Below, one piece after another: positions 1-8,550 of a stretch of 54,356 bases of DNA; position 1 is the first letter of the stretch; every line of letters begins with the position of its first letter. Below the pieces are notes generated by a model that had not been told where the DNA came from, did no database searches, and was given only the letters and a program-made list of their open reading frames with translations. The stretch is from Myxococcales bacterium (GTDB taxonomy: Bacteria; Myxococcota_A; Polyangia; Polyangiales; Ga0077539). The stretch covers positions 1 through 54,356 of the forward strand of contig JAAFIF010000070.1 in NCBI GenBank assembly GCA_013298625.1, written 5' to 3'. Position numbers and translations under genes: made by a program.

Positions 1-782
1 TAGTGACGCTTGACAGCTCGAAGCCTCGCGTCGGAAGGTGCGCGAAGCGCGCGACCACGCTCAGCGTACGCAGCGAGCGGCGAATGACGCGAGCCACCGA
101 GCACGACCGCGCGCGGCAACGCGGGCAACGTTGCCCGAGTAACCGGTGCCGACCGCCCCTCCGTATTCGAAAACGGTCGAACAAGTTTTCGACGCAGGAG
201 GGGCGGCGCACGAGCGCAGCGTGTGACCGTCGTGGTGGGGAGGATGATGGCTGCGTTTCGTAAACGACGGAGCGAGCGCCGACGCGCGAAGCATCGTGCA
301 GTGGCGAAGCCATCGCGCCTCGGGACTACGCGTGATTTGCCGACGGCCGAGGCTCTGCGAGGACGGAGGAGGGACGAAATCAGGCCAGTCCCGAAATCTG
401 CGGAGCAAGTCGCCGCACGCGCAGTCGAGAAACGCAGCGAGTCAATCTACTCGATTCGTAACCGTGTATTCAGCGGGGTCACGGTCACCGGGTCCCGGGC
501 AAAGAGCGCGCGCTGAGCGCCGTGCGCGACGCGTGCGCGAGCGTCTCGGGTGACAGGCAGCGTCGCGACCGCGTGACCGTCGTACGCGGCGGTGAACTCG
601 TTCGTCTTCGCGATCGAGACCGCTCGCGCGGTTGATCCAATGAATGCACGCATCGCAGCTCATTTCTGAGCGCGATCCGCGCGGTCGCGGCGAGTCAGAA
701 AGCGCGCGGCGAGCGCGCATTCAACGGGCGGTCGCGCTGCAAGACGCGTCGTCCCGCAGCGACCAGAGAGAGAAGACACTCC
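1..782. other. Gene-free region upstream of the 783 lipoprotein gene
   Basis: No convincing gene is seen in these 782 bases. Open frames here are rich in Arg/Ser/Ala, have no ribosome binding site and do not keep their frame in the second copy of the sequence near 29.4 kb. The region is filled mainly by copy 1 of the hairpin-rich element (about 50-597). Bases 598-782 separate the element from the next start codon and should hold the promoter and leader of the 783 gene; I could not pick out a convincing -35/-10 pair. Confidence 0.7.
50..597 (+). repeat. Dispersed hairpin-rich element, copy 1
   Basis: The same sequence recurs, clearly homologous and partly near-identical, at 29355-29935. Perfect inverted repeats seen directly: palindrome GGGCAACGTTGCCC at 123-136; outer stem 153-162 with 197-206 (CCGCCCCTCC/GGAGGGGCGG) enclosing inner stem 168-174 with 185-191 (CGAAAAC/GTTTTCG); 227-233 with 264-270 (CCGTCGT/ACGACGG); 302-305 with 309-312 (TGGC/GCCA, three-base loop); 321-327 with 387-393 (CGGGACT/AGTCCCG) enclosing 333-338 with 377-382 (TGATTT/AAATCA); TGCGG/CCGCA near 399-417; CGAGT/ACTCG near 437-453. 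Small indels between copies break every reading frame, so this is probably not coding. A structured RNA or a non-autonomous mobile element fits; strand is inferred from G-U changes in copy 2. The family is not recognised. Confidence 0.75.
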
Positions 783-3700
783 ATGCGCAGCCTCGTGGTT
801 GCTGCCGTCGCGTGCGTCGCCGTTTCGGCGTGCGCTCCGGCCATCGCACCGACTCCAACACCGGATGGGCAGACAGCGGACGCAGTCGATGACATACGTG
901 CGCCACAAGACGCACGGGCGGATCGCACGCCACCCGACGCGCCGTTCGACGCAGCGGAGAGCGATCGAAACGAGCCCGACTCCAGTGTGATCGAAGCGGA
1001 CGGGCTGACGCCCGACGCAGAGGTTTCCGTCGACGTCACCACCGATACGGGCGTCCCTCCCATCGACACGGGCGTCCCTCCCACCGATACCGGCGTCCCT
1101 CCCATCGACACGGGCGTGCCTCCCATCGACACAGGCGTCCCTCCCGTCGACACAGGCGTCCCTCCCGTCGACACAGGCGTCCCTCCAGTCGACACAGGCG
1201 TGTGTGGTCCCACGCAAACGTTGTGTGGCTCGGACTGCGTCGATCGACAGAGCAGCACAAATCACTGCGGCGCCTGCGGAAACGTTTGTTCATCCGGACA
1301 GAGCTGCGTCTCGGGTCGCTGCGAGTGCCCCGCAGGGCAGACGCTGTGCGCTGGCCGCTGCGTCAACCTCGCCGCCAACGCGAGCCACTGCGGCGCCTGC
1401 GGAAACGCTTGCACCTCGCCGCAGCTCTGTGAGTCTGGACGCTGCGCGCTCCCGTGCTCGTCGCCCGAAGTCGCGTGCGGCTCTGGCGCAGCCATGACAT
1501 GCGCCGACCTCGCCACCAACCCAAACCACTGCGGCGCCTGCGGAAACGCCTGCCCCGCCGGTCGTGTCTGCGCTGCGCGAAGCTGCGTGTGCCCAGCGTC
1601 GCAGGCGCTGTGCGGCGGCTCGTGTCGCGTGATCGCCTCGGATCCGCTCCACTGCGGCGCCTGCGGAAACGCCTGCCCCGCCACCGCCACGTGCCGCGCT
1701 GGCTCCTGCCAATGCCCAGCAGGCCTCAGCGAGTGCGGCAGCAGCTGCGTCGATACCAACAGCGATCGAAGCAACTGCGGCGGCTGCGGGCGCACCTGCG
1801 AAGGCTCCGACGTGTGCGTCGCCGGCGCGTGCGTCAGCACCTGCGCCGCACCTCGACGCATGTGCGGCGCGAGCTGCGTCGATCCCCGAACGGACAACAA
1901 CCATTGCGGCGCGTGCGGCGCCCGGTGCACTGGCAACACCGCATGTGCCGCGAGCGCGTGCGCGCCGACCAACGCCACGCTCGCGACCGCCGTCGTCGTT
2001 CCTTCGACGCCAGACGGCATCTCGACGCGGTTCGACAGCCAGCTCTCGCTGCCGGGAGTCGATGTCGGAGGATGCGTCAACGGAGCGACGTTCTACCGCT
2101 TCACGCTCGCTCGGCGTTCGATCGTGAGCGCGCAAGTGCACTCCGCGAGCGCAGGTGGTTCGGCGATCACGTTCGTGCCCGACGGCGGCGGCGGGGCGCT
2201 AGGCTGCGGCGCGACCGACACACGATGCGGCGCCCGCACATCGGAGCTCACCTCCGTGCTCAACGCCGGCACGTACTACGTCGCCGTCGGTCGTCGCGCG
2301 CCCGAGGTCGGACCGCTCACCTTCGAGCTCAGCCTCACCGCAGTGGCCGCGGCCAACGGGCAAAACATCGCGTACTCGAGCATCGGCGCCGAAGTGCGCG
2401 GGCGCACGAGCAGCTCGGGCAGCGCGGCGCTGGGATCGTGCCGACCTGGGACGGACAACGCCGGCGAGGACGCCTACTACTTCACCTCGTGCGCGTCCGA
2501 CGCGGGCAGCTCGCTGCAAGCCGAGACGCTCGGCTCTTGGTTCGACAGCGTCCTGCACGTGGCGCAAACGGACGCGTTGAGCAGCTCGTGCAACGACAAC
2601 GGCTTCGCTTCTCGCATCGACGCGCGCGTCCTCGCGCCGCTGCCCGCGCGCGGCGGGCTCAACGTCGTGTACGTCGACGGCGCCCGCGTATCGAGCGGCG
2701 CGTACCGCCTCACGATCGACTACGCGCCTTCGTGTACGGCCGCAGGTTGGCTCGCATGCGGCGGTCGATGCATCGCGCCGTACGACCTGCTGACGGACCC
2801 GAACCACTGCGGCGCATGCGGCAACCGGTGCGCGTCCGGCGTGTGCAGCGCAGGGTCGTGCGCCGCCCTGCCTGCGACGCTCGCGCTCGGGGGCACGGTG
2901 CTCGACGGCAACTCGACGACGCTCGGCGCCGCGGTGTCTGCGGTGTTTGCTTGCCAGTTCGACGAGATGCTCGTCGGATTTCGGGGCTCGATGAGCGCCG
3001 ACGAATCGCGCATCACGAGCTTGCAGACGCTCTGCCAACGGGCAAACACCGACGCGACCGCGGTCAATCGGCTGCGCTTCACAGAGCCGCCGACGCAGTC
3101 GTCGGCGCAAGCCGGGACGATCGGCGCGCAGTCGTTTACCGTGAACTGCCCCGAGCATCACGTCGTCACCGGAGTGCGGGCCAGGGTCACGGGGACGACC
3201 TTCGGTGAACTGCGGTTCGATTGCGCTCCGCTCGCGACGACGAGCACGTCGCCCATCGCGGTAAGCGCGATCTCGCCGAGGCTCACCGTCGCGTCCATCG
3301 GCGCCGGCGGAGGAACGCTCCTGCCCACCCTCTGCGCCACCGGCACCGTCGCCACGGGCTTCGTCAGCGTCGGATCGACGCAGATCGACGGCCTCGCGCT
3401 GCGCTGCTCGACGCCTCGCGTAACGACGCCAGTCCGACAGGCGATCGTCGGGTCGAACGTCGCCGCGCCGGGCGGCGGAGCGGGCGTCGACGCGAACTAC
3501 GAGTGCCCTGCGGGCACCATGGTGGACGGACTCGAGCTTTACTCGCTGCCGCCGTCGACGACGTTCACGGGCGTGCGCGCGCGATGCCGTTCGATGAGCG
3601 CGCTCTACGCGGACGCGGGCGATTTCGTCATCGCCCAGCGCGGCGCGAGCGCCAACGGCACGCTGCTCGGGACGGTCCCGATCGGCGCACGCACGGACGT

Positions 3701-3986
3701 GTTGTCCTGCGGGACCGATCAAGTCCTCGCGGCGTTGAGCGCGCGCGGCTCGGCGGCGGGCATCAACGGCGCGCAAGGGACGTGCGTCGTCGCGCGCGTC
3801 CCGTACGCCAACGGCGCGGGTCGAACCACCGCAGGCGGCACCAGCAACTACGCAGGCGTCATCGCAGGCTCCACAGCCGCAGCCCTCTGCCCTGCGAACC
3901 AGGTCGCCGTCGGAATCACCGCGCGCATCAACGGCGGCGCGCTCGTCGGCCTCGGCTACCGCTGCGCTGCGCACTCGGGAACCTGA
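783..3986 (+). CDS. Large cysteine-repeat lipoprotein
   Basis: This 1067-residue protein begins with a lipoprotein signal peptide (lipobox VSAC, Cys about residue 17), so it should be anchored to the cell surface or outer membrane. A Pro/Asp/Thr linker built from tandem DTGVPPI-type heptapeptides follows (residues about 88-140). Next come six cysteine-rich units of the pattern C..C...NHCGACGNAC..G..C..G.C, as seen in Stig1-like repeats of myxobacterial proteins, with a seventh near residue 675. The remainder looks like beta-sandwich modules. Function is unknown; adhesion or matrix binding is a guess. An AGAGAG purine run precedes the ATG. It converges on the minus-strand lipoprotein gene ending at 4027. 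Confidence 0.85.
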   Translation: MRSLVVAAVACVAVSACAPAIAPTPTPDGQTADAVDDIRAPQDARADRTPPDAPFDAAESDRNEPDSSVIEADGLTPDAEVSVDVTTDTGVPPIDTGVPPTDTGVPPIDTGVPPIDTGVPPVDTGVPPVDTGVPPVDTGVCGPTQTLCGSDCVDRQSSTNHCGACGNVCSSGQSCVSGRCECPAGQTLCAGRCVNLAANASHCGACGNACTSPQLCESGRCALPCSSPEVACGSGAAMTCADLATNPNHCGACGNACPAGRVCAARSCVCPASQALCGGSCRVIASDPLHCGACGNACPATATCRAGSCQCPAGLSECGSSCVDTNSDRSNCGGCGRTCEGSDVCVAGACVSTCAAPRRMCGASCVDPRTDNNHCGACGARCTGNTACAASACAPTNATLATAVVVPSTPDGISTRFDSQLSLPGVDVGGCVNGATFYRFTLARRSIVSAQVHSASAGGSAITFVPDGGGGALGCGATDTRCGARTSELTSVLNAGTYYVAVGRRAPEVGPLTFELSLTAVAAANGQNIAYSSIGAEVRGRTSSSGSAALGSCRPGTDNAGEDAYYFTSCASDAGSSLQAETLGSWFDSVLHVAQTDALSSSCNDNGFASRIDARVLAPLPARGGLNVVYVDGARVSSGAYRLTIDYAPSCTAAGWLACGGRCIAPYDLLTDPNHCGACGNRCASGVCSAGSCAALPATLALGGTVLDGNSTTLGAAVSAVFACQFDEMLVGFRGSMSADESRITSLQTLCQRANTDATAVNRLRFTEPPTQSSAQAGTIGAQSFTVNCPEHHVVTGVRARVTGTTFGELRFDCAPLATTSTSPIAVSAISPRLTVASIGAGGGTLLPTLCATGTVATGFVSVGSTQIDGLALRCSTPRVTTPVRQAIVGSNVAAPGGGAGVDANYECPAGTMVDGLELYSLPPSTTFTGVRARCRSMSALYADAGDFVIAQRGASANGTLLGTVPIGARTDVLSCGTDQVLAALSARGSAAGINGAQGTCVVARVPYANGAGRTTAGGTSNYAGVIAGSTAAALCPANQVAVGITARINGGALVGLGYRCAAHSGT
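1044..1202 (+). repeat. 21-bp tandem repeat inside lipoprotein gene
   Basis: Seven 21-bp units plus a partial eighth, consensus beginning GACACAGGCGTCCCTCCC, encode Asp-Thr-Gly-Val-Pro-Pro-Xaa heptapeptides. Differences are mostly synonymous third positions. Such an in-frame tract could change length by slippage and so alter the distance between the lipid anchor and the cysteine-rich region. Confidence 0.9.
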
Positions 3987-4000
3987 CCCCCACCCGCGCT

Positions 4001-4025
4001 CGCACAGGGCGTCGATGCCCGTGCG
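4001..4025. terminator. Hairpin between convergent lipoprotein genes
   Basis: CGCAC-A-GGGC pairs with GCCCGTGCG across the six-base loop GTCGAT, giving nine base pairs and one bulged A. It lies in the 40-bp gap between convergent genes ending at 3986 and 4027, the right place for a bidirectional terminator. There is no T-run, so intrinsic termination would be unusual. Confidence 0.5.
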
Positions 4026-4026
4026 A

Positions 4027-4872
4027 TCAGCGCGCGAGGTAGTCGAGCACGTTGCCCCAGAAGCGAGCGGTGTTGGCCTCGGCCATCTGCGGGTCGAGCG
4101 TCGCCCACTCGTCGAGCCAGACGAAGACCTTTCCTCCCGTGCCGCTCTCGTAGCGCGCGGCGATCCACGGCATCGGCGCCGCGGTCACGCGCGCCTCAGC
4201 AGCCGCCAACGGACCATTGACGAACTGAAACTGGTACGCCCCGTTGATCGACGGAGGCGCCGCGATCCCCCCGTTGGTGACCGCGCCCATCATGAACTCC
4301 GTAGCGGGCGACAAGAGCACCGGCGTCGTCGTGTTGATCGCCATGCTGAACGACTGCACGACGCTGTGCGTCTCTGCCTCTTGGCCAGCTTCGTATCCGC
4401 CGAGCACCAAGACCCGCCCGCGCGCGCCAGCGACGTACGCCGCCAGCGACGCGCGCTCGCTGACCGACAGCGGCGCTGGCAAATTGCCGATCACGAGCAG
4501 ATCCACGCCGCTGACGAACGCGTTGTTGATGGTCGGCGAGGCCTCGAGCGTCACCCGTCCGCGCCCCGCGAGCAGCGCCCGAAAGCGCGTCGTCGCGACG
4601 CCAGCGCTGTCGATCTCGCCAGCGATCTTGATGTTCAATTCGCGCGCGTCTGCCGGGACGCCCGTGTCCACGATCACGCCCGCGTCCACGATCACGCCCG
4701 TGTCCACGATCACCCCCGTGTCTTCGGGAGCGCTCGCATCAGGGATCGCCGCGCGATCCTGCATCGAAGCGTCTGGTTGCGGTGTAGGAGGAGGCGGCGC
4801 GCAGGCACCAACGAGCGTGGTGATCGCGATCGACGCAGCAGCGCGCAGGGTTTGGTTCGAATGTTGGCTCAT
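4027..4872 (-). CDS. Lipoprotein of unknown function
   Basis: I take the ATG at 4872, which puts a standard signal peptide first (MSQHSNQTLRAAASIA..., lipobox VGAC); upstream in-frame starts would add an Arg-rich tail. The mature protein of about 260 residues starts with a Pro-rich stretch and a DTGVIV hexapeptide repeat (18-bp DNA units near 4662-4722). The rest contains an alternating alpha/beta pattern with Gly-rich turns, such as VLVLGGYEAG, reminiscent of flavodoxin- or glutamine-amidotransferase-like folds that sense no obvious ligand. No catalytic motif could be assigned. It is likely exposed at the envelope; expression is independent of the convergent 783 gene. Confidence 0.8.
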   Translation of the reverse strand: MSQHSNQTLRAAASIAITTLVGACAPPPPTPQPDASMQDRAAIPDASAPEDTGVIVDTGVIVDAGVIVDTGVPADARELNIKIAGEIDSAGVATTRFRALLAGRGRVTLEASPTINNAFVSGVDLLVIGNLPAPLSVSERASLAAYVAGARGRVLVLGGYEAGQEAETHSVVQSFSMAINTTTPVLLSPATEFMMGAVTNGGIAAPPSINGAYQFQFVNGPLAAAEARVTAAPMPWIAARYESGTGGKVFVWLDEWATLDPQMAEANTARFWGNVLDYLAR

Positions 4873-5033
4873 CGAACGAACAACTACGGCGCGATCGCTC
4901 GACGATCGAGTCCGATGGCGATTCGACCTGCGCGTGCGCGTACTTCGAATGTCCATCGGACATGATCGCCGCGATCGTCGTCCGTACGGTGTCGGCCATG
5001 AAGCCCAGCATCGAGTCCGCGCGCCGAGCCGCG

Positions 5034-6812
5034 ATGAGCTCTCTCTCGAGTCTCTGCTTCGCGCTCGTCAGCGCGGCGTGCGCGCCCGCGACGCCCCCCG
5101 CTCCGGCGTTGCCGATGCAAGCGCCGCCGGACCTCCGAGCGTTGCCCGCGCCGCCATTGCTCGTCGGAAGCGCGTCGCCCGGCGACGTGTACACGCTCAC
5201 GCTCAGCGGAGCGACGTTCTCGCTGCGGTTCGACAACGGGACGCCGACGAACGCCGCGGACGACGTGCTGGTGGGCGGCGACGTCACGCGGCGCGGAGGA
5301 TCGACGCCGCTGCTGCTCTCGGTGCGCTCGAGCTCGAACCGGGTACGATTCGCCATCGGAAGCACGCTCAAGGCCCTCGCGCTCCCTGGCTTCGGCTACG
5401 CCCTCGAGCTCGGCGGAGCGCTCGTCACGGCGCTCGAACCGGCGACGTGCGCAGAGTCCTCGGCGCTCACCGCGCAGTGGTCAGGCATGGCGATGACGAC
5501 GCCAACGTTCGCGGTCTTCGAAGCCGCCCCCGGAGCGCGCGCCGACGCGCTGCGCCCTTGGCCGTTGCGAGGCGCCGTTCCGTCCGCGCCGATGATGGCG
5601 CCGACGTTCGTGTTCGGCGCCGCAGAAGACCCGGGCACGGATTGGCGTGTCACGCTGGGGGCCTGCGATCCAACACAGAACCACGTGCGCCCCGCGTTCT
5701 CTGTGACGACGCCCTTCACGCGCGCCGTCGGCGCAGGGACCGCGCCGTTTCCGTATCGTGGTCCAGAGCCAGCATCGACGAGCGCGTTCTTCACCAAGAG
5801 CGGAACGATGGTGGTCGACTTCGGACTTGGCTACGGCGCGGTGTTCGCGCGCGTGCAGCCAGACCTCGCGGCGCTCGCGGCGCAGCAACAACGGCTCGAC
5901 TTGCGGCTTCGCACGCGCACACTGATCGGGTACTTGACCAACTACTCCACGTTTCAGCCCGCGGGCGCCACGCGCGAGGATCCCTCCGTGCTTCGCTCGC
6001 CGTGGTCGCGGACGCTGGCCGTCAAGCTGGTGATCGACGGCCAGTCGGGCTCGATGCAGCTCTCGTCGCTCGACGGCACCGCGGTGGGGCCGGCCATCCC
6101 TGTGCAGTTCTTTCTCAACGGTGGATCGCTCGAACTCGTCGCGGGCAACAACGTTCGCATGGCCGGGATCACCATCGACAACGACAGCGGAACATCGTTT
6201 CTCGTCAGCGCCCCCGACCCCAACGTCGCCCGCGCGGCTGCGCCCGCACCGACTGCGTTCGAGTCGACCAGCGCGATTCCAACCCCGATGGGCACCGAGC
6301 TATGGACCCGCTACTTCGTCGCGCACCTTCGCCTCGAAGCGCCGCTCGACTGCTTCAACGACGGCATCACCCTGCCGCCCGAGTACACGGACAACCGCGC
6401 GCGCCCGGTGCCGACGATCCCGCCAGTCGCGGACCGTCAGATCCGCGTCGCGTTCGGCGGCAGCGCGCCACGGGTCGAGGTCGTCAACCAGAGCCCCGGC
6501 GAAGCGATCCCGCGCGTATCCGATGTCAGCTCGCTGCCTCGCTACTTCGTCGTCTCTCGCGGACAAGCCGTGCAGTTGAGCGCGCCCGCAGGCCACCGCG
6601 TGCGGCTGCTCTGCGGTCCCGAGTACCCGTGGAACCCCGGCGCCGACCGCCGCGCCCCGGTCGAAGGCGTCGACTCACGTAGTCCAGGCAGCTTCGGCTT
6701 CTCGACGCCAGGCGTGTACGTCATCGAGTCGGGCCCCGACGGCGTCGTACAAGGACCGCAGTCGCAGCACTTCGTGATCGAAGTCAGGCAGCCGTCGCTC
6801 GACGAGTCCTGA
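5034..6812 (+). CDS. Putative lipoprotein, unknown function
   Basis: The frame is open from 4962. ATG codons at 4998 and 5034 are both possible; I prefer 5034 because it starts directly with a hydrophobic signal sequence (MSSLSSLCFALVSAAC, Cys 16 as possible lipid anchor, imperfect lipobox SAAC). The mature protein (about 575 residues) is Pro/Ala-rich at its start and then looks like successive beta-strand-rich domains with few cysteines. No family was recognised. It is divergent from the 4872 lipoprotein gene with roughly 160 bp between starts, so the two may share a regulatory region. Function cannot be given beyond envelope location. Confidence 0.75.
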   Translation: MSSLSSLCFALVSAACAPATPPAPALPMQAPPDLRALPAPPLLVGSASPGDVYTLTLSGATFSLRFDNGTPTNAADDVLVGGDVTRRGGSTPLLLSVRSSSNRVRFAIGSTLKALALPGFGYALELGGALVTALEPATCAESSALTAQWSGMAMTTPTFAVFEAAPGARADALRPWPLRGAVPSAPMMAPTFVFGAAEDPGTDWRVTLGACDPTQNHVRPAFSVTTPFTRAVGAGTAPFPYRGPEPASTSAFFTKSGTMVVDFGLGYGAVFARVQPDLAALAAQQQRLDLRLRTRTLIGYLTNYSTFQPAGATREDPSVLRSPWSRTLAVKLVIDGQSGSMQLSSLDGTAVGPAIPVQFFLNGGSLELVAGNNVRMAGITIDNDSGTSFLVSAPDPNVARAAAPAPTAFESTSAIPTPMGTELWTRYFVAHLRLEAPLDCFNDGITLPPEYTDNRARPVPTIPPVADRQIRVAFGGSAPRVEVVNQSPGEAIPRVSDVSSLPRYFVVSRGQAVQLSAPAGHRVRLLCGPEYPWNPGADRRAPVEGVDSRSPGSFGFSTPGVYVIESGPDGVVQGPQSQHFVIEVRQPSLDES

Positions 6813-6833
6813 CCGTCGACTCAGCGTCGGTCA
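6810..6833 (+). terminator. Hairpin overlapping the stop codon at 6810
   Basis: TGACCGTCG pairs with CGTCGGTCA over a six-base loop, with one T-T mismatch, starting on the TGA stop of the preceding gene. Position suggests a terminator or 3' stabiliser before the LuxR-type gene. No T-tract follows. Confidence 0.35.
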
Positions 6834-6867
6834 GAAATCATCACGCGCTCGACCATTCATCGCTGCT

Positions 6868-7155
6868 ATGCGAGAGAGCGCTTCGACTCTGCACCGTTGC
6901 TGTTCTTTTTTCGTGCCTCGCTGCGAGGCCATCGCGCCGCCAGCGCAGAGCCGCGCCGCGCCGCTGCTCACGACGAGGGAGCGCGAGGTGCTATCGTTGC
7001 TCGCCGAGGGGTATCGATACGAGCAAGTCGCGATTCACCTGAATATTTCCATAGGCTCCGTCAGGACGTACGTGACGCGCGCGTATCGAAAGCTCGGGGT
7101 TAGTACAAAGAGCGAAGCCACCGCGCTCGCGCTTCGGGCGGGAATTCTTCGATGA
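6868..7155 (+). CDS. Stand-alone LuxR-type HTH regulator
   Basis: This 95-residue protein is almost entirely a GerE/LuxR C-terminal DNA-binding domain at about residues 33-92. Diagnostic residues are visible: LTTREREVLSLLAEG opens the domain, followed by the recognition region NISIGSVRTYVTRAYRKLGV. No receiver, PAS or autoinducer domain precedes it; the N-terminal 32 residues are short and contain CC. Its TGA stop overlaps the ATG of the next gene (ATGA, 7152-7155), so the regulator and the lipoprotein gene are translationally coupled and probably functionally linked. How a sensor-less LuxR protein is controlled is not evident; it could act constitutively, be a truncated regulator, or pair with another protein. 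Confidence 0.85.
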   Translation: MRESASTLHRCCSFFVPRCEAIAPPAQSRAAPLLTTREREVLSLLAEGYRYEQVAIHLNISIGSVRTYVTRAYRKLGVSTKSEATALALRAGILR

Positions 7156-8543
7156 ACAATCGAGCGTATTCGTATGCTCGTCACGCAGTGAAGAGCGCGA
7201 TGCTGGTGCGACCGTGGTTCTCGTTGGCGACCTGCCTCTGCGTGACCGGCTGCGGAACGCTGGGCGCCGTCGCCGTCATCCCGAGCGACCGCGATGACTC
7301 CGCGCGCGACGCGACGTCCGGCCCTTCGTCACTCGACGACGTCGTCACGTACGACGCTCGGATGGACGCCGCGGACGTCGCGCTGCACTCGGACGCGTCT
7401 GACGCCCCCGAGTTCAACCGCGACGCTCCCCCGCAGGACGCAGCGCCGGACGTCGGAGACAGCGGCTCCGCGTGCGCGCGGACAGCGCCGGAGCTCACTG
7501 GGTTGACCACTCGGGGCGTCGCGGTTTCTCCCGACCGAACAGCGTTCAACACGGTGGTTCGACTCTACTACGTCGCCGCTGACGGGACGCTTCGCGCAGA
7601 GCTTCGCACCGCGGCGATGGCCCGCCAGTGCACGCAGAACCTCGGCGCGCCGCCGGGCGTCACCCTCATCGGCACTCCAGCGACCGCCCACCGCCGCGAG
7701 CACGTGATCGTCGCGGGTCGCAACGCGAGCGGCGAACTCGAATACTGGGCACGATTCGCCACCAACGTCGCGGGCCCGTGCGGCGAGGCGATGGGCGAAT
7801 GGGACCGCGTCCCTGCACCGTCGGGCGGCGCGCGTTGGGTCAGCGCGCCGGCAGCGCGTTCGCACTCGAATTTCGGGGCGAGCGAGCGCGTCTTCGTCGC
7901 GGGACAGACAGACCGCGGAGAGCTCTACTTTGTCGACCGGGGCATCGGCGACGGCGGGCCCAACGGGCCTTGGTCCCTCTCCACCATGCTCTCGCCCGCG
8001 TCAGCGTGCGACGCGCTTCACATACGCCCGCAGGTGCGCCCGATGGGGCCGGACAGCATCGTGGCGCTCTCGCTCGAGCGCGAGACGAGCGGCGGTTACG
8101 CGATGTTGTGGTTCGTGCAGACGTTGACGGACAGCATGTTCGAGCCGTCACCGCAGCGTCGTAGCTTCGGATCGTCGCTGCCCACGACGCCCTTCTCCGC
8201 GCACGACTTTCTCGCCCCGCTCGGGTGGGTGGACGCCGTCGCGTTCGCGCTCGGGCCGACGGTGATCTTCGGGATGACGTTTGGCTCCGACGTGATCCCG
8301 ACGATCAGATATGCGCCGATTTCGCTCGGCGCCCCGTTTCCCGAGCTCGGCGCAGAGTCGCCGCTCGTGCACGTGGTCAACGGCCCCGGCGCCCGCGAGT
8401 GGCTCGGCAGCGTGGGCGAGCTGTACGTGATCGCGCAGAGCCCCTCGATGCCAGGCCGTCTGCGGTTCGCGACGACTCCGTCGCGAGAGTGGTTCACCGG
8501 AACCCCGGTCGTCTGGCGAGAGTCCCCCGACCGCCTCGAGTAG
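7152..8543 (+). CDS. Lipoprotein coupled to LuxR-type regulator
   Basis: The 463-residue product carries a long signal peptide ending in lipobox VTGC (Cys about 35), then an Asp/Ala/Ser-rich linker of about 70 residues. The remainder is made of repeated short beta motifs with Trp/Tyr and DG.L turns (for example YYVAADGTLRAEL, ASGELEYWARF, TDRGELYFVDRG), the style of a beta-propeller such as sialidase/BNR or PLL lectins. Sugar binding is therefore possible but unproven. Translation starts inside the stop codon of the LuxR-type gene. It converges on the sigma-factor operon ending at 8551 with only 7 bp between stops. Confidence 0.8.
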   Translation: MNNRAYSYARHAVKSAMLVRPWFSLATCLCVTGCGTLGAVAVIPSDRDDSARDATSGPSSLDDVVTYDARMDAADVALHSDASDAPEFNRDAPPQDAAPDVGDSGSACARTAPELTGLTTRGVAVSPDRTAFNTVVRLYYVAADGTLRAELRTAAMARQCTQNLGAPPGVTLIGTPATAHRREHVIVAGRNASGELEYWARFATNVAGPCGEAMGEWDRVPAPSGGARWVSAPAARSHSNFGASERVFVAGQTDRGELYFVDRGIGDGGPNGPWSLSTMLSPASACDALHIRPQVRPMGPDSIVALSLERETSGGYAMLWFVQTLTDSMFEPSPQRRSFGSSLPTTPFSAHDFLAPLGWVDAVAFALGPTVIFGMTFGSDVIPTIRYAPISLGAPFPELGAESPLVHVVNGPGAREWLGSVGELYVIAQSPSMPGRLRFATTPSREWFTGTPVVWRESPDRLE

Positions 8544-8550
8544 CGCTCGC

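Noticed and set aside
223..516. Plus-strand open frame of 97 codons inside element copy 1
   Set aside because: The matching frame in copy 2 is interrupted and shifted by indels, composition is Arg/Ser-rich and no ribosome binding site precedes it.
1044..1202. Repeat tract considered as a CRISPR array
   Set aside because: Units are 21 bp with no spacers and are in frame with Asp-Thr-Gly-Val-Pro-Pro heptapeptides; it is a coding tandem repeat. The same applies to the 15-bp tract at 24348.
4840..4875. GGTTCGAA-like sequence near 4853 considered as a tRNA T-loop
   Set aside because: No acceptor stem, anticodon arm or CCA-compatible end surrounds it, and it lies at the 5' end of a lipoprotein gene. 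No tRNA was found elsewhere.
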